The notes under the pieces are model-generated. The model did no database searches and was not told where the DNA came from. It was given only the letters and a program-made list of their open reading frames with translations. The position numbers were made by a program, and so were the translations under genes. This document shows positions 54,115 through 64,000 of a stretch of 64,000 bases of DNA, piece after piece; within the stretch, counting starts at the first letter, position 1; every line of letters starts with the position of its first letter. The stretch comes from Bactericera cockerelli (lineage: Eukaryota > Arthropoda > Insecta > Hemiptera > Triozidae), in NCBI GenBank assembly GCA_024516035.1, contig CM044961.1, positions 10,742,094 through 10,806,093 on the forward strand, in the 5' to 3' direction.

Positions 54115-54278
54115 CACTGTGTTATGTAGTCGGGCCCGATGGAGTAGATGGGCGTGGTCTTAGCCCATTCGGCACTGGTCGACAGGTTCCGGTAGGACTC
54201 GTCAAAGCTGTCCGTGCTGTTGAAAGCCTCCTCCAGACTTTCCTCGGGACCCACATCATCTGGGGACACGTCCTCCAT
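54115..54278 (-). CDS. mAChR-B: Muscarinic receptor, first coding exon (N-terminus)
   Basis: First recognised coding exon of the minus-strand receptor, 54 codons plus 2 nt. The exon itself starts at 54290 or 54284, after CTCAG or TTGCAG acceptors, so 6-12 nt of 5' UTR precede the ATG at 54278. The ATG has G at -3 and +4. It encodes an acidic, hydrophilic extracellular N-terminus beginning MEDVSPDDVGPEES, with N-glycosylation sequons NST (residues 20-22) and NLS (31-33), and ends at PDYITQ. The donor is CAGTG|GTGAGT in phase 2, and the split codon completes Trp with the next exon. No signal peptide is visible, as in most class A receptors. Translation could instead begin in an exon beyond the window. 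The link to the exons 31 kb away rests on matching phase, strand and consensus splice sites, not on homology of this poorly conserved region. Confidence 0.62.
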
Positions 54279-54321
54279 AGCTATCTGCAACTGAGGAAGC
54301 AAAACACAGTTTGAAATTGTC

Positions 54322-54520
54322 AGTCCCGGTAGCTCAGCGGTCAAGGCATCGCTCTGCTAATCCAGTGGTCGCGGGTTCGAAACCCAGTCGGGACGCGAGA
54401 AGTTATTCACTCTTTTGGGGTTTGACAGTTTGGTCGCATAATAATAAGTCTTGGGCTTTCCTACACAGCTGGAATGGTGGAACACATTAGTAATAGTTTG
54501 GCAGTATAAATAAAGCGAGT
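54322..54520 (+). mobile_element. tRNA-derived SINE, GTCCCGGTAGCTCAG family
   Basis: GTCCCGGTAGCTCAGCGGTC (A box) and GCGGGTTCGAAACCCAGTCG (B box), with 5' GTCCCGG and 3' tCGGGAC able to form an acceptor stem. The body ends GGCAGTATAAATAAAGCGAG. It starts about 32 bp upstream of the first coding exon. The T-arm pairing is poor, so I do not call it a tRNA gene. Confidence 0.8.
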
Positions 54521-54574
54521 TTCTTTTTTATTGTTTTCAACGGCGCAAAATATAGGTTTATGGCTTTGTTAAAA

Positions 54575-54760
54575 AAAGTTATTATTTGTGTTAATCTCTT
54601 TCGTGATATCACAACTACTTAAACTCGCTTTACCAAATATACACTGAAACCGGGACTTGAACCGGGTGATAAATTGAAAAAATAATAATAGGAATACACT
54701 GCCAAACTTGGGACTCGAACCACCGTCCTCAAGTTACGAGTTCGTCGCTTTATGGAATCT
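54575..54760 (-). mobile_element. Broken family B SINE pieces
   Basis: 54575-54665 carries the 3' body and B box (GTGATATCACAACTACTTAA, GGGACTTGAACC). 54700-54760 carries a second head (TTGGGACTCGAACCACCGTC). They are probably two insertions. Confidence 0.7.
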
Positions 54761-55544
54761 ATTTTGAAATTTTGCCTGGTAGTTACCATGATAATTTTCT
54801 CAGACATTCACCCATTTCTAGGACACAGTGAATGTGTTAAACCCTATTTTATGCATATTTACAAGACGCACTGAGCGTGTTAATAAATCCACCTCAATCT
54901 ACATCACAGACATGCTTTCAGCAAAACCTCAAACCCTCTCTTCACGAGAGATGAATAGAGCTTATGTCCGGTCAGTTGTAAAAAAAATAAAACGAAAAAA
55001 ATTAAACAAAAAGATGACAAACAAAACCTCTCCTCCACTTTTATACCATCCTCTTCTTCATTCTTTTCTCTTCTATTCCTCTCTCTCATTCCCTTATGTT
55101 TCTCTCTTTCTCTTTTGTTTGAAGGATAAAGTGAGTGGTGTAACGGTTTTTTTAATCTCTTTCAAGAGAGCCGTTCTTCTTTGTGAAGATGGCTTCAAGC
55201 TGATGGGTTTTTTTCCCGTCCACACGTCCTTTAGCTCCGTGGGGCTGACATTGAATGGAAATGGAAGTGTCTGATGTGGACAGGTATAGGGACGGAATTA
55301 GGGATGTGTCTTGTTTAGGAATGTGTTTTATTATCCTTTGGACGTTTCTTTGAATATAAGATTCTTTAATTGTCTCATCTTTTAGATTTTCTATGAAATT
55401 CGTTTTTTCTTCATTTTTTATTTATTTTTTAATTAAGAGTTCAAAAAGAACTTCAAAGTATAGGCGATTTGATAATGTCCTATGTTTTGTGAGTAGGTAA
55501 CTATACAATCTAAACATTTGTAACTAGCTACCCGCTACGCTGTA

Positions 55545-55635
55545 TTGCGTTTGGGTTAGGTGGTATTAAATGCTTCTTCGAGCATTAATCTCGCCTGATG
55601 GTTACCATACGAGTACACTAAAGAGTATTAGGGGC
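55545..55635 (+). mobile_element. 3' end of a family A SINE
   Basis: GGGTTAGGTGGTATTAAATG, CGAGCATTAATCTCGCCTGA, TGGTTACC...CACTAAAGAGTATT. Confidence 0.78.
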
Positions 55636-56629
55636 AAGGACTCTGAATGTTACAGACCTCTCTTTAAATAAAAAAAGTTTATTATTATTGTTTTTTTTTT
55701 TTTTTCTTTAAAAAAAATAATGTTCTAAGTTCTTATCTTCGACTCTTGTCATTAGTGAGGTGCCGTTATTTAGTGTGCTCTTTGTTAACACTAATTTAAT
55801 ACAGCTGTGAAACCAAAAAGTGTTGGGTGGAAGAGATTGCCACAGGCAATAACCCCGCCCTTTAGGTAGGAAATTTGCTTTATTCTCTTTTTTTTCTTGT
55901 TTTTTTGTTCAGTCTATTTATTTTTTCTTTATAATTTCATGTATTTTACTGTGTATATTTTACGTTGTCTTACTGGATAAAACATAATATAATAATAATA
56001 AACCAAAACCGCCTGATTGAATTAAATGCCTTCTGACTTTAACGGTTTATGAATGATTTTGTTCCACAAGAGGCCTAGGCGAGTTAGTCTTACAAAACAA
56101 TAAATTTATGTCATATAGGCATCTTTTCCGGTTCAAATGTGGAGTTTTAACATTTATTTTTGCAATATTTTACATTTTTTTTTTTTGCATTTGACTGAAC
56201 TAAGATTGCAGTAGTATCTTTCCATTCGATCACTTCCGAGAAATTTCTGATTACAAATCGGAAATATTGTTTTAGAAGTCAACTAAAAATGGCTTAGGAT
56301 GGGTCCTCTGTATACAAAATATATGAAAATAAAAGAAATAATTTATTTTTTATTATTATTATTATTATTGTGTTTGTTTTGTATATTAAAAAAATTGCTC
56401 CGAGTTTTTTTTAACATGATTTAATAAGACTTTTGTTTTGACTGGATCCGCAGAAGAATTTTTTCAATTTTTCATCTTCATCCTCAATTTTCATCCTCAT
56501 GTTTCTGGACCTGACCGCCCTGGGGCCGCTTTGTTTGCACCGTATGGAGACGTTTGTAGCGTAACCACCGGCCCTTTGTTTGATGCAAGTTGAAAAGCCT
56601 TTAGTGTGTCGTTTGCATTGATTAAATAG

Positions 56630-56745
56630 GAGGAGACAGCGTAGAGAGAGAAAGATAGAGGGGAAGCAGAGAGAGAGACAGGAAAAGAGAGAGAGAGAGA
56701 AAAGGAAAGAGAGAGAGAGAAAGAGAGAGAGAGAGGGATGGAAAT
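56630..56745. repeat. (GA)n microsatellite
   Basis: Interrupted GAGAGA between 56640 and 56740. Confidence 0.9.
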
Positions 56746-56854
56746 AGGGAGAATCTTAAAAAAAGAGAAGAAGACCCAGATACATTTGACAGGAGAGATA
56801 AAAATATTGAATCGTAAGAAGAGAGGTTGAAAATAGAAATAATAATGAAATAGA

Positions 56855-57130
56855 GCTCACGAATAGCTCAGTCGTTAAGCACTCGCTTGCCATGCGGAAG
56901 GTCCCGGGTTCGAACAACCTCGCCGACAAAAAAATTGTATTCAATATTAACAGGTTACAGTTGTTTGTAAGGGATACCTACCGGTGCGCTCGGGTTGACC
57001 CAGCACCTAAATGAGAGGTATTGTGTCACTTCTCGCCCATCAGAGGGGAGGTATACTACGGGATGGGCAGGGTACAACACAGAACACAAGCGTCTACAGT
57101 AGCTCCTGTTAAATGGCTACGAAAAAAAAA
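56855..57130 (+). mobile_element. Family C SINE, full-length
   Basis: GAATAGCTCAGTCGTTAAGC, ACTCGCTTGCCATGCGGAAG, CCCGGGTTCGAAC, GTTACAGTTGTTTGTAAGGG, CACTTCTCGCCCATCAGAGG, then an A tail. Confidence 0.88.
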
Positions 57131-57784
57131 AACAAAAAATTGAAACCGTAGCAAAATAATGTTTTTTTTTACATTACAAAAACGAACACAATACTTCTGA
57201 TTTCGAATATTAGAAATGTCTCGGAAGTAATTCAGAGATAATTTTGAATAGATTTTTTTATGTGTGTAACGGTTCTTTCAAGTTCATGGTTATACCATAC
57301 TGATGGTATTCAAAGTACACTTTTTCCTTTAATTATGAAAATGGAAGAAAAGGGAAATTTATATATAGAAACCTCCATATACTGCAATAACGAAAAATTA
57401 AAAAAAATCTTCATATCGATGGTTAAGGTCCATGTTATGAAATAGCATTAAACTTGACAGTCCCTCAAATGGGAATTTCAACGAATCACAGAGCACCTTA
57501 GTCCGAATTCAAGGCCGGCCTACCTTAACGTCGCCCTGAGATGGGCAACCTCGTATGTGAAAAACACCAACTTTTTAGAAATGACAGAACTTTTTTAACT
57601 GGAAAAAACATCTCTTTTAATCCTCTTATAAAGTTGATCACTAAAAAATGACAAGTGTTACAGTAACTGCTACAGCACTTATCAAGAATGCTGTTTGAAT
57701 ACATACATAATATTATGTTTACTGTAATGAGAGCTGTCATTGTGAACTTTTTTATGAGCATTTACTTAAAGAGAGGAGTGAACT

Positions 57785-58065
57785 CTGAGTGAACGGAAGG
57801 TTCCGAGTTCGAATCCCCTCGCCGAGAAAAATTTGTATTAAAAATTTGGTTACAGTTGTTTGTAAGGGATACCGATGCGCTCGTGTTGACCCAGCATCTA
57901 AATGGGAAGTATTATGTCACTTCTCGCCCATCAGAGGGGAGGCATACAGGCATACTACGGGATGGGCACATGGGCAGGCTAAAACACAAGCCACAAGCGT
58001 CCACAGTAGCTCCTGTTTCATGGCTACGAAATAAAAAAGGCTGTGACACACTCACCTTTTTTTTT
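57785..58065 (+). mobile_element. Family C SINE, truncated head
   Basis: Starts at CGGAAGGTTCCGAGTTCGAA (B box) and continues with a complete body. GGCATACAGGCATACTACGG shows a small internal duplication. Confidence 0.85.
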
Positions 58066-58733
58066 AAACTTAATGGAGTACCCATGTTTGGTTTAATAAA
58101 TTTGACCCGTTCTCAGGAAGTAAAAACCATTTCATCTGAATGGAAACTACAGGAATACCGGAAACTCAATTTCCATTGATTCCCGACAGTTCCTCCTACA
58201 AACTCCTATGACGTATGAGTGAGGAAACTGCACCGGATTTCTCATATGCGAGACTTCACTGAATATAGGATGCATTTTACATGTGAGGATGCATTTTATA
58301 TTGCAATATCCCTCTGCTCGTGGCCTTATCAAAGTTGATTGAAGCGAACTTAATCTTGACGCTCGTTAGAGCAGGGGTGTCTAACCTGTGGAACTCGGCG
58401 GGCTTTGGGCAATATCTCATAATTCCTTGGAGGAATAAGTAAAGTAGACCTCATATATACAGGGTGTCCGTAAAGTCCCACACCACCCCCCGCATCTCAA
58501 GATCGGCTGAAAATATAGAAAAACGCAAAAACCCATATTCCTTAACTCTTTGGGGGATTAAGTGTCAGCATATTTGCCGCCCCAGTCAAGCTGGGCACGG
58601 AGCAACTTTTTTTTGTTGTTGTTGTTTAAACGTCTCATTGAGAGAAGTTCATTGCAACAAATTTTAGTAAGCTACGACATACTGTTCTCGAGATACAGGG
58701 TCGGCCGTCCTGGCTAATATCCCTATGTTCTAA

Positions 58734-58735
<2 letters not shown>

Positions 58736-58769
<34 letters not shown>

Positions 58770-60852
58770 CGATCGAATAATACTCTTTCGGTGGGGACTT
58801 CCCCCCGAAAGATCACTCGCGATGGTGTTTGAGCCATCGCTGAGCTCGGATGAATGGAGAAAACACCCCGGAACTACCAGGGGCATGACTTCAGGGTGTC
58901 ATCTCCAGCGGCTTTATTCTATTTATTCAAAATTCAAGTGATACAAAATTACAAAATACATTACAAAATCTAGAGAAGAAGGTAAAATTTAAGTCTCATG
59001 ACATTCCGTGTTGGTGGTAGGTCTATAGGAGGTTACGTTCATTGAGGAACCCATCCTTCACTGGATCCCTTAGTGGCGGCCACCACGAACGGGATTTGCG
59101 ATTCCGGATTCCAACTCGTTTTCTTCTATCCTCTCATCTTCTTCTTTCCTCCTCATTATGTTTCCCACATATCTCTTCACCACACTCCAGTCTATTTCGC
59201 TGCGCAGCATAACCTTCACCATGCTCTCAGTTGTGAATTCCTCGCCGATCCTTGAATTCAGCTCGTCCCGCATTTGCTGCCATCTGTCACATTCAAACAG
59301 AGTGTGCTCGGCTGTGTCCTCCATTATGCAATATCGACACGCTGGGCTGTCTCTTTTTTTGAATCTATGGAGGTATGCGTTGAAGCAGCCATGTCCTGTA
59401 AGCACTTGAGTGAGATGGAAGTCGACATTACCTGATATCTTTTTTGTTACCCAGGTTGTGAGGTTGGGTATTAGCTTTCTAGTCCATGAACCGGTCGTTT
59501 CTTCGCCCCACCTCTCGTTCCATTTTCCAATAGTGATTTCTCGCTGTTCCACCTGCTGCTCTTTTCCCAGTCCAAAGGTAATTGTCCTTTCCTCTAACAT
59601 TAATCCTATAGGAACCATTCCTGCGACAACTTGTAACGCCGCTGTAGACGCCGTCCTGTATACTGACGTTATCCTCAAAAGCATGTTCCTCTGCACTCTC
59701 TGCAACCTGTTCATATAGCTTTTTACATGACCAGCTTCTCTCCATACTGGGGCCGCATAAAGGATGGTTGACTCCACTACCCGGTACATGAGCTTCCTCT
59801 TGGCAAAACTTGGACCTCGCTGTCTCGGCATCAGCTTCACCAAGGCGTTTGCTCTATTGGTCACCTTAACTGCTACATACTCCACGTGTGGACCAAAGCT
59901 GAGCCTTCTATCCAAAAGTATACCAAGATATCTGACCTGGTTGCTCAGAATGATTTGATTTTCCTCCAACATAATTCGGACTGGTCCACATCTTTTTCTT
60001 CCTATCAGGAGTACTGCCTCGGTTTTTTCCGGTGCCATCTTCAAGCCGTGATCCACTAGCCATCTGCCAACTTTTGATAGTGCCTCATTTGCCAAGGTTT
60101 CTAATCCTACTGCATTTTTTGCCTTGATGATTATTGCCAAATCATCGGCAAATCCCACTAGTTCCACGTTTTCTGGCATTTCTAGTCGTAGAACGCCATC
60201 ATAGAAGACGTTCCACAGTACCGGTCCAACGACCGACCCGGTGGGTACACCGGCACTCATCTTCATCTCCTCGCCGTTTGGTGTTATGAGTCTTCTGTTC
60301 TGGAAGTATGACTCAATAAGACGCACCAAGTACTCCGGTATTCTTTTATTCCGCATTGCCTGTACGATAAATCCCCAAGGAGCTGTTCCGAAAGCGTTTC
60401 GCACGTCCAGTGTAATAAGCAGGCAGAGCTTCCTTGTCCAACGTGTTCTTTTTCTCTCCGAATCCACTGAATCATACACCTTTCTTATTGCATGTATTGT
60501 CGATCTTTTAGGTCTAAAGCCATACTGACAATCAGATAATCCTTCGTCACTTAGCTCTGTATAGATTCTCCGGCAAGGATAGATTCAAACAGCTTCCCGC
60601 TAGTATTTAACAAGCAGAGTGGACGGTAAGAGGATGGGATGAACTCCGGTTTCCCAGGTTTGGGTAACAAAACGACTCTGGCAATCTTCCAGACTTCTGG
60701 GAAAATACCTGTTTTCAGGATATTGTTGTACACATCCAGCAGAACTTGAGGATTTGAAAGACCCATCGCTTTTAGCATTTCTGTTGTGACACAATCCGGG
60801 CCAGGTGCTTTTTTGCTCTTCATGGCTAATAAGGCTTCGGCCAGTTCATCCA
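58736..60852 (-). mobile_element. 5'-truncated R1-type non-LTR retrotransposon
   Basis: A 12-bp target duplication TATGTTCTAACC (58724-58735 and 60853-60864) and a 32-nt poly(A) (T run at 58736-58767 on plus). It contains the C-terminal two thirds of an RT ORF, a ~300-bp 3' UTR, and no ORF1 or endonuclease. Inserted within a CAGGGT-type element. Confidence 0.93.
59070..60852 (-). pseudogene. Reverse transcriptase ORF2, R1 clade, frameshifted
   Basis: Reads in two frames. 60852-60566 encodes KKAPGPDCVTTEMLKA, GIFPEVWKIARVVLLPKPGK and SYRPLCLLNTSGKLFE (RT motifs 0-2a). One base then appears lost near 60566-60573, and the second frame runs to the stop at 59070, including QYGFRPKRST. Numbered from the Met at 60479: LDVRNAF (24-30, motif A), GVPTGSVVGPVLWN (77-90, motif B), FADD (110-113, catalytic), then a C-terminal C-x2-C-x7-H-x4-C knuckle (381-397). 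FADD and the C-terminal knuckle fit R1/TRAS-like elements. Motif B has T where Q is usual. Confidence 0.88.
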
Positions 60853-61796
60853 TATGTTCTAACCTATAACTCGACAACCGTAAGTTTCAGAAGGATGCAT
60901 TTTGTTGATGTTAACTTCTTTTATCAAGACCTTTTGAAGAGGGTATAACTCGACCTATTCTGTTGATATTAGTTTCTGGACGGTTTCGTCAGGCAGCTGG
61001 ACGACCGGCAAAAGATTTAAAAAAAAAAAAAAAATTATGGACAGCCTGTAAAATGTATATTTATCTCTTATGGATGAACCTGACACATAAAATCGGCCAT
61101 TTTGTGTAGTTATAATACAATGGAATCACAACAGTAGCAAATTAATTATTTTTCTTTATATTCCTTTGAAGATAATAACGGTGGCCATATTGTGTAGTTC
61201 CTTAAGTGACAGATTTGAGGTATTTCAAGTTCTCCTGCATGGCTTAATCCTTCATGGGTAGTAAAATTCCTTGTTATTATGATCTTATTTGTATCTCATT
61301 AAATATTAAATCATATTTTTTTAATAATAATATTATATTATAAAATTTCAAAGAATCTTTTAGATTTATAATATTATTTTAAATATTATAATATTTTTTT
61401 AAATATTATAATATTTTTTTAAACGAGTAGTCATAACTAGTTTGGTTTCAAAAAATACCAACTATAATAACACTAATAATTTAATGACCTTTACTGTATG
61501 AAAATGAATACCTAAAAAATTAATACCTGAAAGAAAATTAAAATTTAATCTAAATTCTGATTCTCACAGCAGGTAACAACCTACATAATATGAAACTCAA
61601 ACATAAAATATTATTTCGTGAAAATCTCGTAATATACCTACAACCGTATACCAACGTAAAGCTTACCTACTTCATATTACATATACATACTCAAGCGTGC
61701 CATCATAAATATTTTATCACCATTATAAAGTGTGTGTGTGTGTGTTTATATGTTGGTATGAGTGGTTTGTGTGTGTGAGTGTGTGTGCGTGTTAAG

Positions 61797-61840
61797 GGGG
61801 GGGGGATAAAGGAGGCAGGGGGGGGGGGGGTGAGGGAGGT
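61797..61840. repeat. G-run cluster
   Basis: Two runs of about eleven to twelve G separated by ATAAAGGAGGCA, then TGAGGGAGG. A capable G-quadruplex sequence on the plus strand. A (TG)n tract precedes it (61731-61790). Confidence 0.85.
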
Positions 61841-62319
61841 TTGTATTGTTGAATCGCACAAAGGCTTTGTTGGAAATGAAATGGCAGTCTATTAATACAG
61901 GGTGTTGCGAAATCCAGGTATATGATTATCTAAATCACTGCGTCTGAAAATATTGGTTTTGCGTAAATTTTCAATATTAGAAGTCGGAAATATTATTATT
62001 ATTTTTTTTTAATTTCTACGATTTCTAAAAAGTTCATATTTTTGAACATGAAATACGCTCGTGAAATACAATAAGTGTTTATTTATTTTTTTTCAATGGA
62101 AATTACAATAAAATGATACTTAAATATATCTTATTTCAAGTGATAGGTACGTAGCTAATTCACTGTATTTTGGTTCTGGGACCTATTTCAAAATAGGTAC
62201 TGACAAAAGTGTACAGTATCTTGTATCATCCTGTATGTTGTTTGTGGAATGGTTTCCATCCTCACGAAGATTATTGCCATGATAGTGTTCTCTCTATTGT
62301 AGTTCTTCAAGTTTAATCA

Positions 62320-62980
62320 TGCATTGTTGTGCCTATCAAACTGGTGGAAATATCATAATACATAACTATATACTGGGTGGTCATGTGCCTAGAGTAAGTG
62401 CTTTGTTATTCCTATCAAAGTGGTGGAAATATTATAATATGTAACTAAAAATATACTGTGTGGTCTTTTGTCTAGAGTAAGTGCAATGATGTTCCTATCA
62501 AACTTGTGGAAATATTATAATTCTATATAACTATATACTGGGTGGCCTTGTCCCTAGAGTAAGTGCACTGGTGTTCCTATCAAACTGGTGTAAATATTAT
62601 AATACATAACTACATACTGGGTGGTCATGTGCCTAGAGTAATTGCTTTGTTATTCTTATCAAAGTGGTGGAAATATTATAATATAAATAAAAATATACTG
62701 GGTGGACTTGTGCCTAGAGTACGTGTATTTTTATTCCTATCAAATTAGTTGAAATACCATAATACATATAAAAAAATACTGGGTGGTCTTGAACCCAAAG
62801 TAAATGCACTGGTGTTTCTATCAAATTAGTTAAAATATCATAATACATAAAAATATACTGGGTAAACTTTTCACTAGAGTACGTGCATTTCTGTTCCTAT
62901 CAAACTGCTTAAAAATCATTAATTATTCATAGTAGGTACTAAAATATACTGGGTGGACTTTTGATTAGAGTAGGTACAAA
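62320..62980. repeat. ~80-bp minisatellite, eight copies
   Basis: ACTGGGTGG...CTAGAGTAAGTGC recurs at about 62371, 62457, 62536, 62617, 62697, 62778, 62858 and 62947, with TTCCTATCAAACTGGTGGAA and TATTATAATACATAACTA between. Divergence increases toward the right. Confidence 0.92.
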
Positions 62981-63109
62981 AAATAATTTGTAATTAAGGG
63001 ACTAAAAACTTTGTATATCTGTTGGGCCTAGGAATCCCCAGTATCATTTTCTTTCGCAATCACATAACTTATTTTATTTAACCTGTCACGTGTAGGTATT
63101 CGTAAATAT

Positions 63110-63937
63110 ATGAAAGAGGGTGGAAGAGAGAGAGAGAGAGAGAAAGGGAAAGAGAGAGAAAGAGAGAGAGAGAGAGGAAGAGAGGGCGGGAGATAGAGAG
63201 AGAAAGAGAGGGAGGGAGAGAGATTGAGAAAAAGAGGGAGAGGAGGAGGGAGAGGGAGAGAAAGAGAGAGAGAGAGAAAAGAAGAAGGAGAGAAGCATAC
63301 ATTTCCCTTTACAAGGAATATAATGAAGAGCTCACTATTGTTAAGGAGGGAATTCCCTATCAAAACCACTTATACCTTTCCAGCATTCATTCCTTTATCC
63401 CTTTTTATACCTCTTTGTGTATTTTTATCTCCTTTTATCATTGTTAATACTTTTATCCCTTCCTGTATCTGCTTTTTCTATTTTTATCCCTCCCTTCATC
63501 TCTCTCTCTCTTTCTAAATCTACCTTTCTCGTTTTCTTTCTCTCTCTCACTTTCTCTTTATCATTGCTCTCTCTCTCACTCCCCCCATCTCTTTCTTTCT
63601 TCTTCTCATTGTGTTCTCCCTATCCTTTTTTTTTCTCATGTATATCCGCTATATCATTGTCCATACATCTTTCTCCTTGTAAATCAGTATCTCTTCTACC
63701 ATCTTCTTCTTTATGTCTCTTTCTCTCATTCTCTTTTCTCTCTCTCTCTCTCTCTCTATCTTTCAATCCTTTTTTTCCTTTATCTCTCTTTTTTTTCTCT
63801 CTTTTCCTTTACCTGAACTTTCTTTTCCTTTCTCCCTCTCTCTCCCAATTTGTCTCTTACTCCTGTTCTTACCTTTTCTAGTCTCTCACTTTCCTCTTCT
63901 GCACCCAACTACTCATAATCTTCTTTATCTCTCTCTC

Positions 63938-63989
<52 letters not shown>

Positions 63990-64000
63990 AAATCTAAACC
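63110..64000. repeat. GA tract followed by CT tract at the right edge
   Basis: (GA)n-rich at 63115-63295, then 180 bp of ordinary sequence, then CT-rich to the window end, with (CT)n runs at 63735-63760 and 63930-63990. Reading frames are low-complexity. Confidence 0.92.

Larger units (their letters stand above)
58460..61070. mobile_element. CAGGGT element related to 46611-47495, interrupted by a LINE
   Basis: Begins after TA with CAGGGTGTCCGTAAAGTCCC and follows the same order of blocks as the 46611 element (AAAACGCAAAAACCC, CCCCAGTCAAGCTGGGC, TTCTCGAGATACAGGGTCGG, CTGTTGATATTAGTTTCTGG, CGGTTTCGTCAGGCAG). It is split at 58736-60852 by an R1-type LINE. The right arm is missing or unrecognisable after about 61030. 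Confidence 0.75.
54291..64000. other. Region upstream of the first recognised coding exon
   Basis: About 9.7 kb on the 5' side of the receptor. It holds SINEs (54322, 54575, 55545, 56855, 57785), a CAGGGT element (58460-61070) carrying an R1-type LINE, a ~80-bp tandem array (62320-62980) and GA/CT tracts at the right edge. I see no identifiable promoter, 5' UTR exon or other gene. 54830-55500, 56010-56230, 57240-57770 and 61090-61720 contain nothing I can name. Confidence 0.6.

Noticed and set aside
54322..54395. Possible functional tRNA gene
   Set aside because: A and B boxes and an acceptor-like stem are present, but T-arm pairing is poor and a SINE body follows, as in the related copy at 5634-5845.
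63417..63991. Hydrophobic Ser/Leu/Phe-rich frames that look like membrane proteins (also 7263, 8112, 13026, 16778, 17466, 25596, 43077, 53199)
   Set aside because: All are readings of CT-rich polypyrimidine tracts. The apparent membrane segments are an artefact of CTC/TTC/TCT codons.

Overview
This window looks like a piece of a large, repeat-rich arthropod nuclear genome, probably an insect. The grounds are very long introns with GT-AG splice sites, tRNA- and 5S-derived SINEs, R1/Jockey-type LINE fragments, hAT, piggyBac, Tc1 and Helitron remnants, and abundant (CT)n/(GA)n and (CA)n arrays. A large-genome hemipteran is plausible, but the sequence does not fix the species. Nothing bacterial or viral was seen.

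One host gene was recognised, on the minus strand: a muscarinic acetylcholine receptor, best matching the arthropod B type. Six coding exons fit together with consensus splice sites and matching phases. In transcript order they are 54278-54115 (start codon), 23156-23037, 22586-22378, 11376-11251, 2459-2260 and 650-503. They give about 322 residues: an acidic N-terminus with N-glycosylation sequons, then TM1 to TM4 and the muscarinic-type second extracellular loop. TM5 to TM7 lie beyond the left edge. The introns are about 31.0, 0.45, 11.0, 8.8 and 1.6 kb, and everything else is intron or upstream sequence.

Layout. 1-522: a 31-bp minisatellite built from the 3' edge of exon 6 plus its splice donor, split by a SINE. 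651-2259: intron with truncated SINE copies and a LINE remnant. 2260-2459: exon 5, with a duplicated acceptor behind a GA/GT microsatellite. 2460-11250: intron with a foldback element and many SINEs. 11251-11376: exon 4. 11377-22377: intron with a hAT element inside a SINE, a 1.2-kb 19-bp minisatellite, long CT/GA tracts, a deleted Tc1 element and, at its 5' end, a second minisatellite derived from an exon/donor junction. 22378-23156: exons 3 and 2. 23157-54114: the 31-kb intron, with a Jockey tail, two piggyBac MITEs, a Helitron, two palindromic CAGGGT elements, a nested 5S-SINE pair and many satellites. 54115-54290: first coding exon. 54291-64000: upstream DNA with SINEs and a 5'-truncated R1-type LINE inside another CAGGGT element.

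The most unusual observation is that three exon edges of this one gene have a copy, or an array of copies, of their own splice junction in the adjoining intron.
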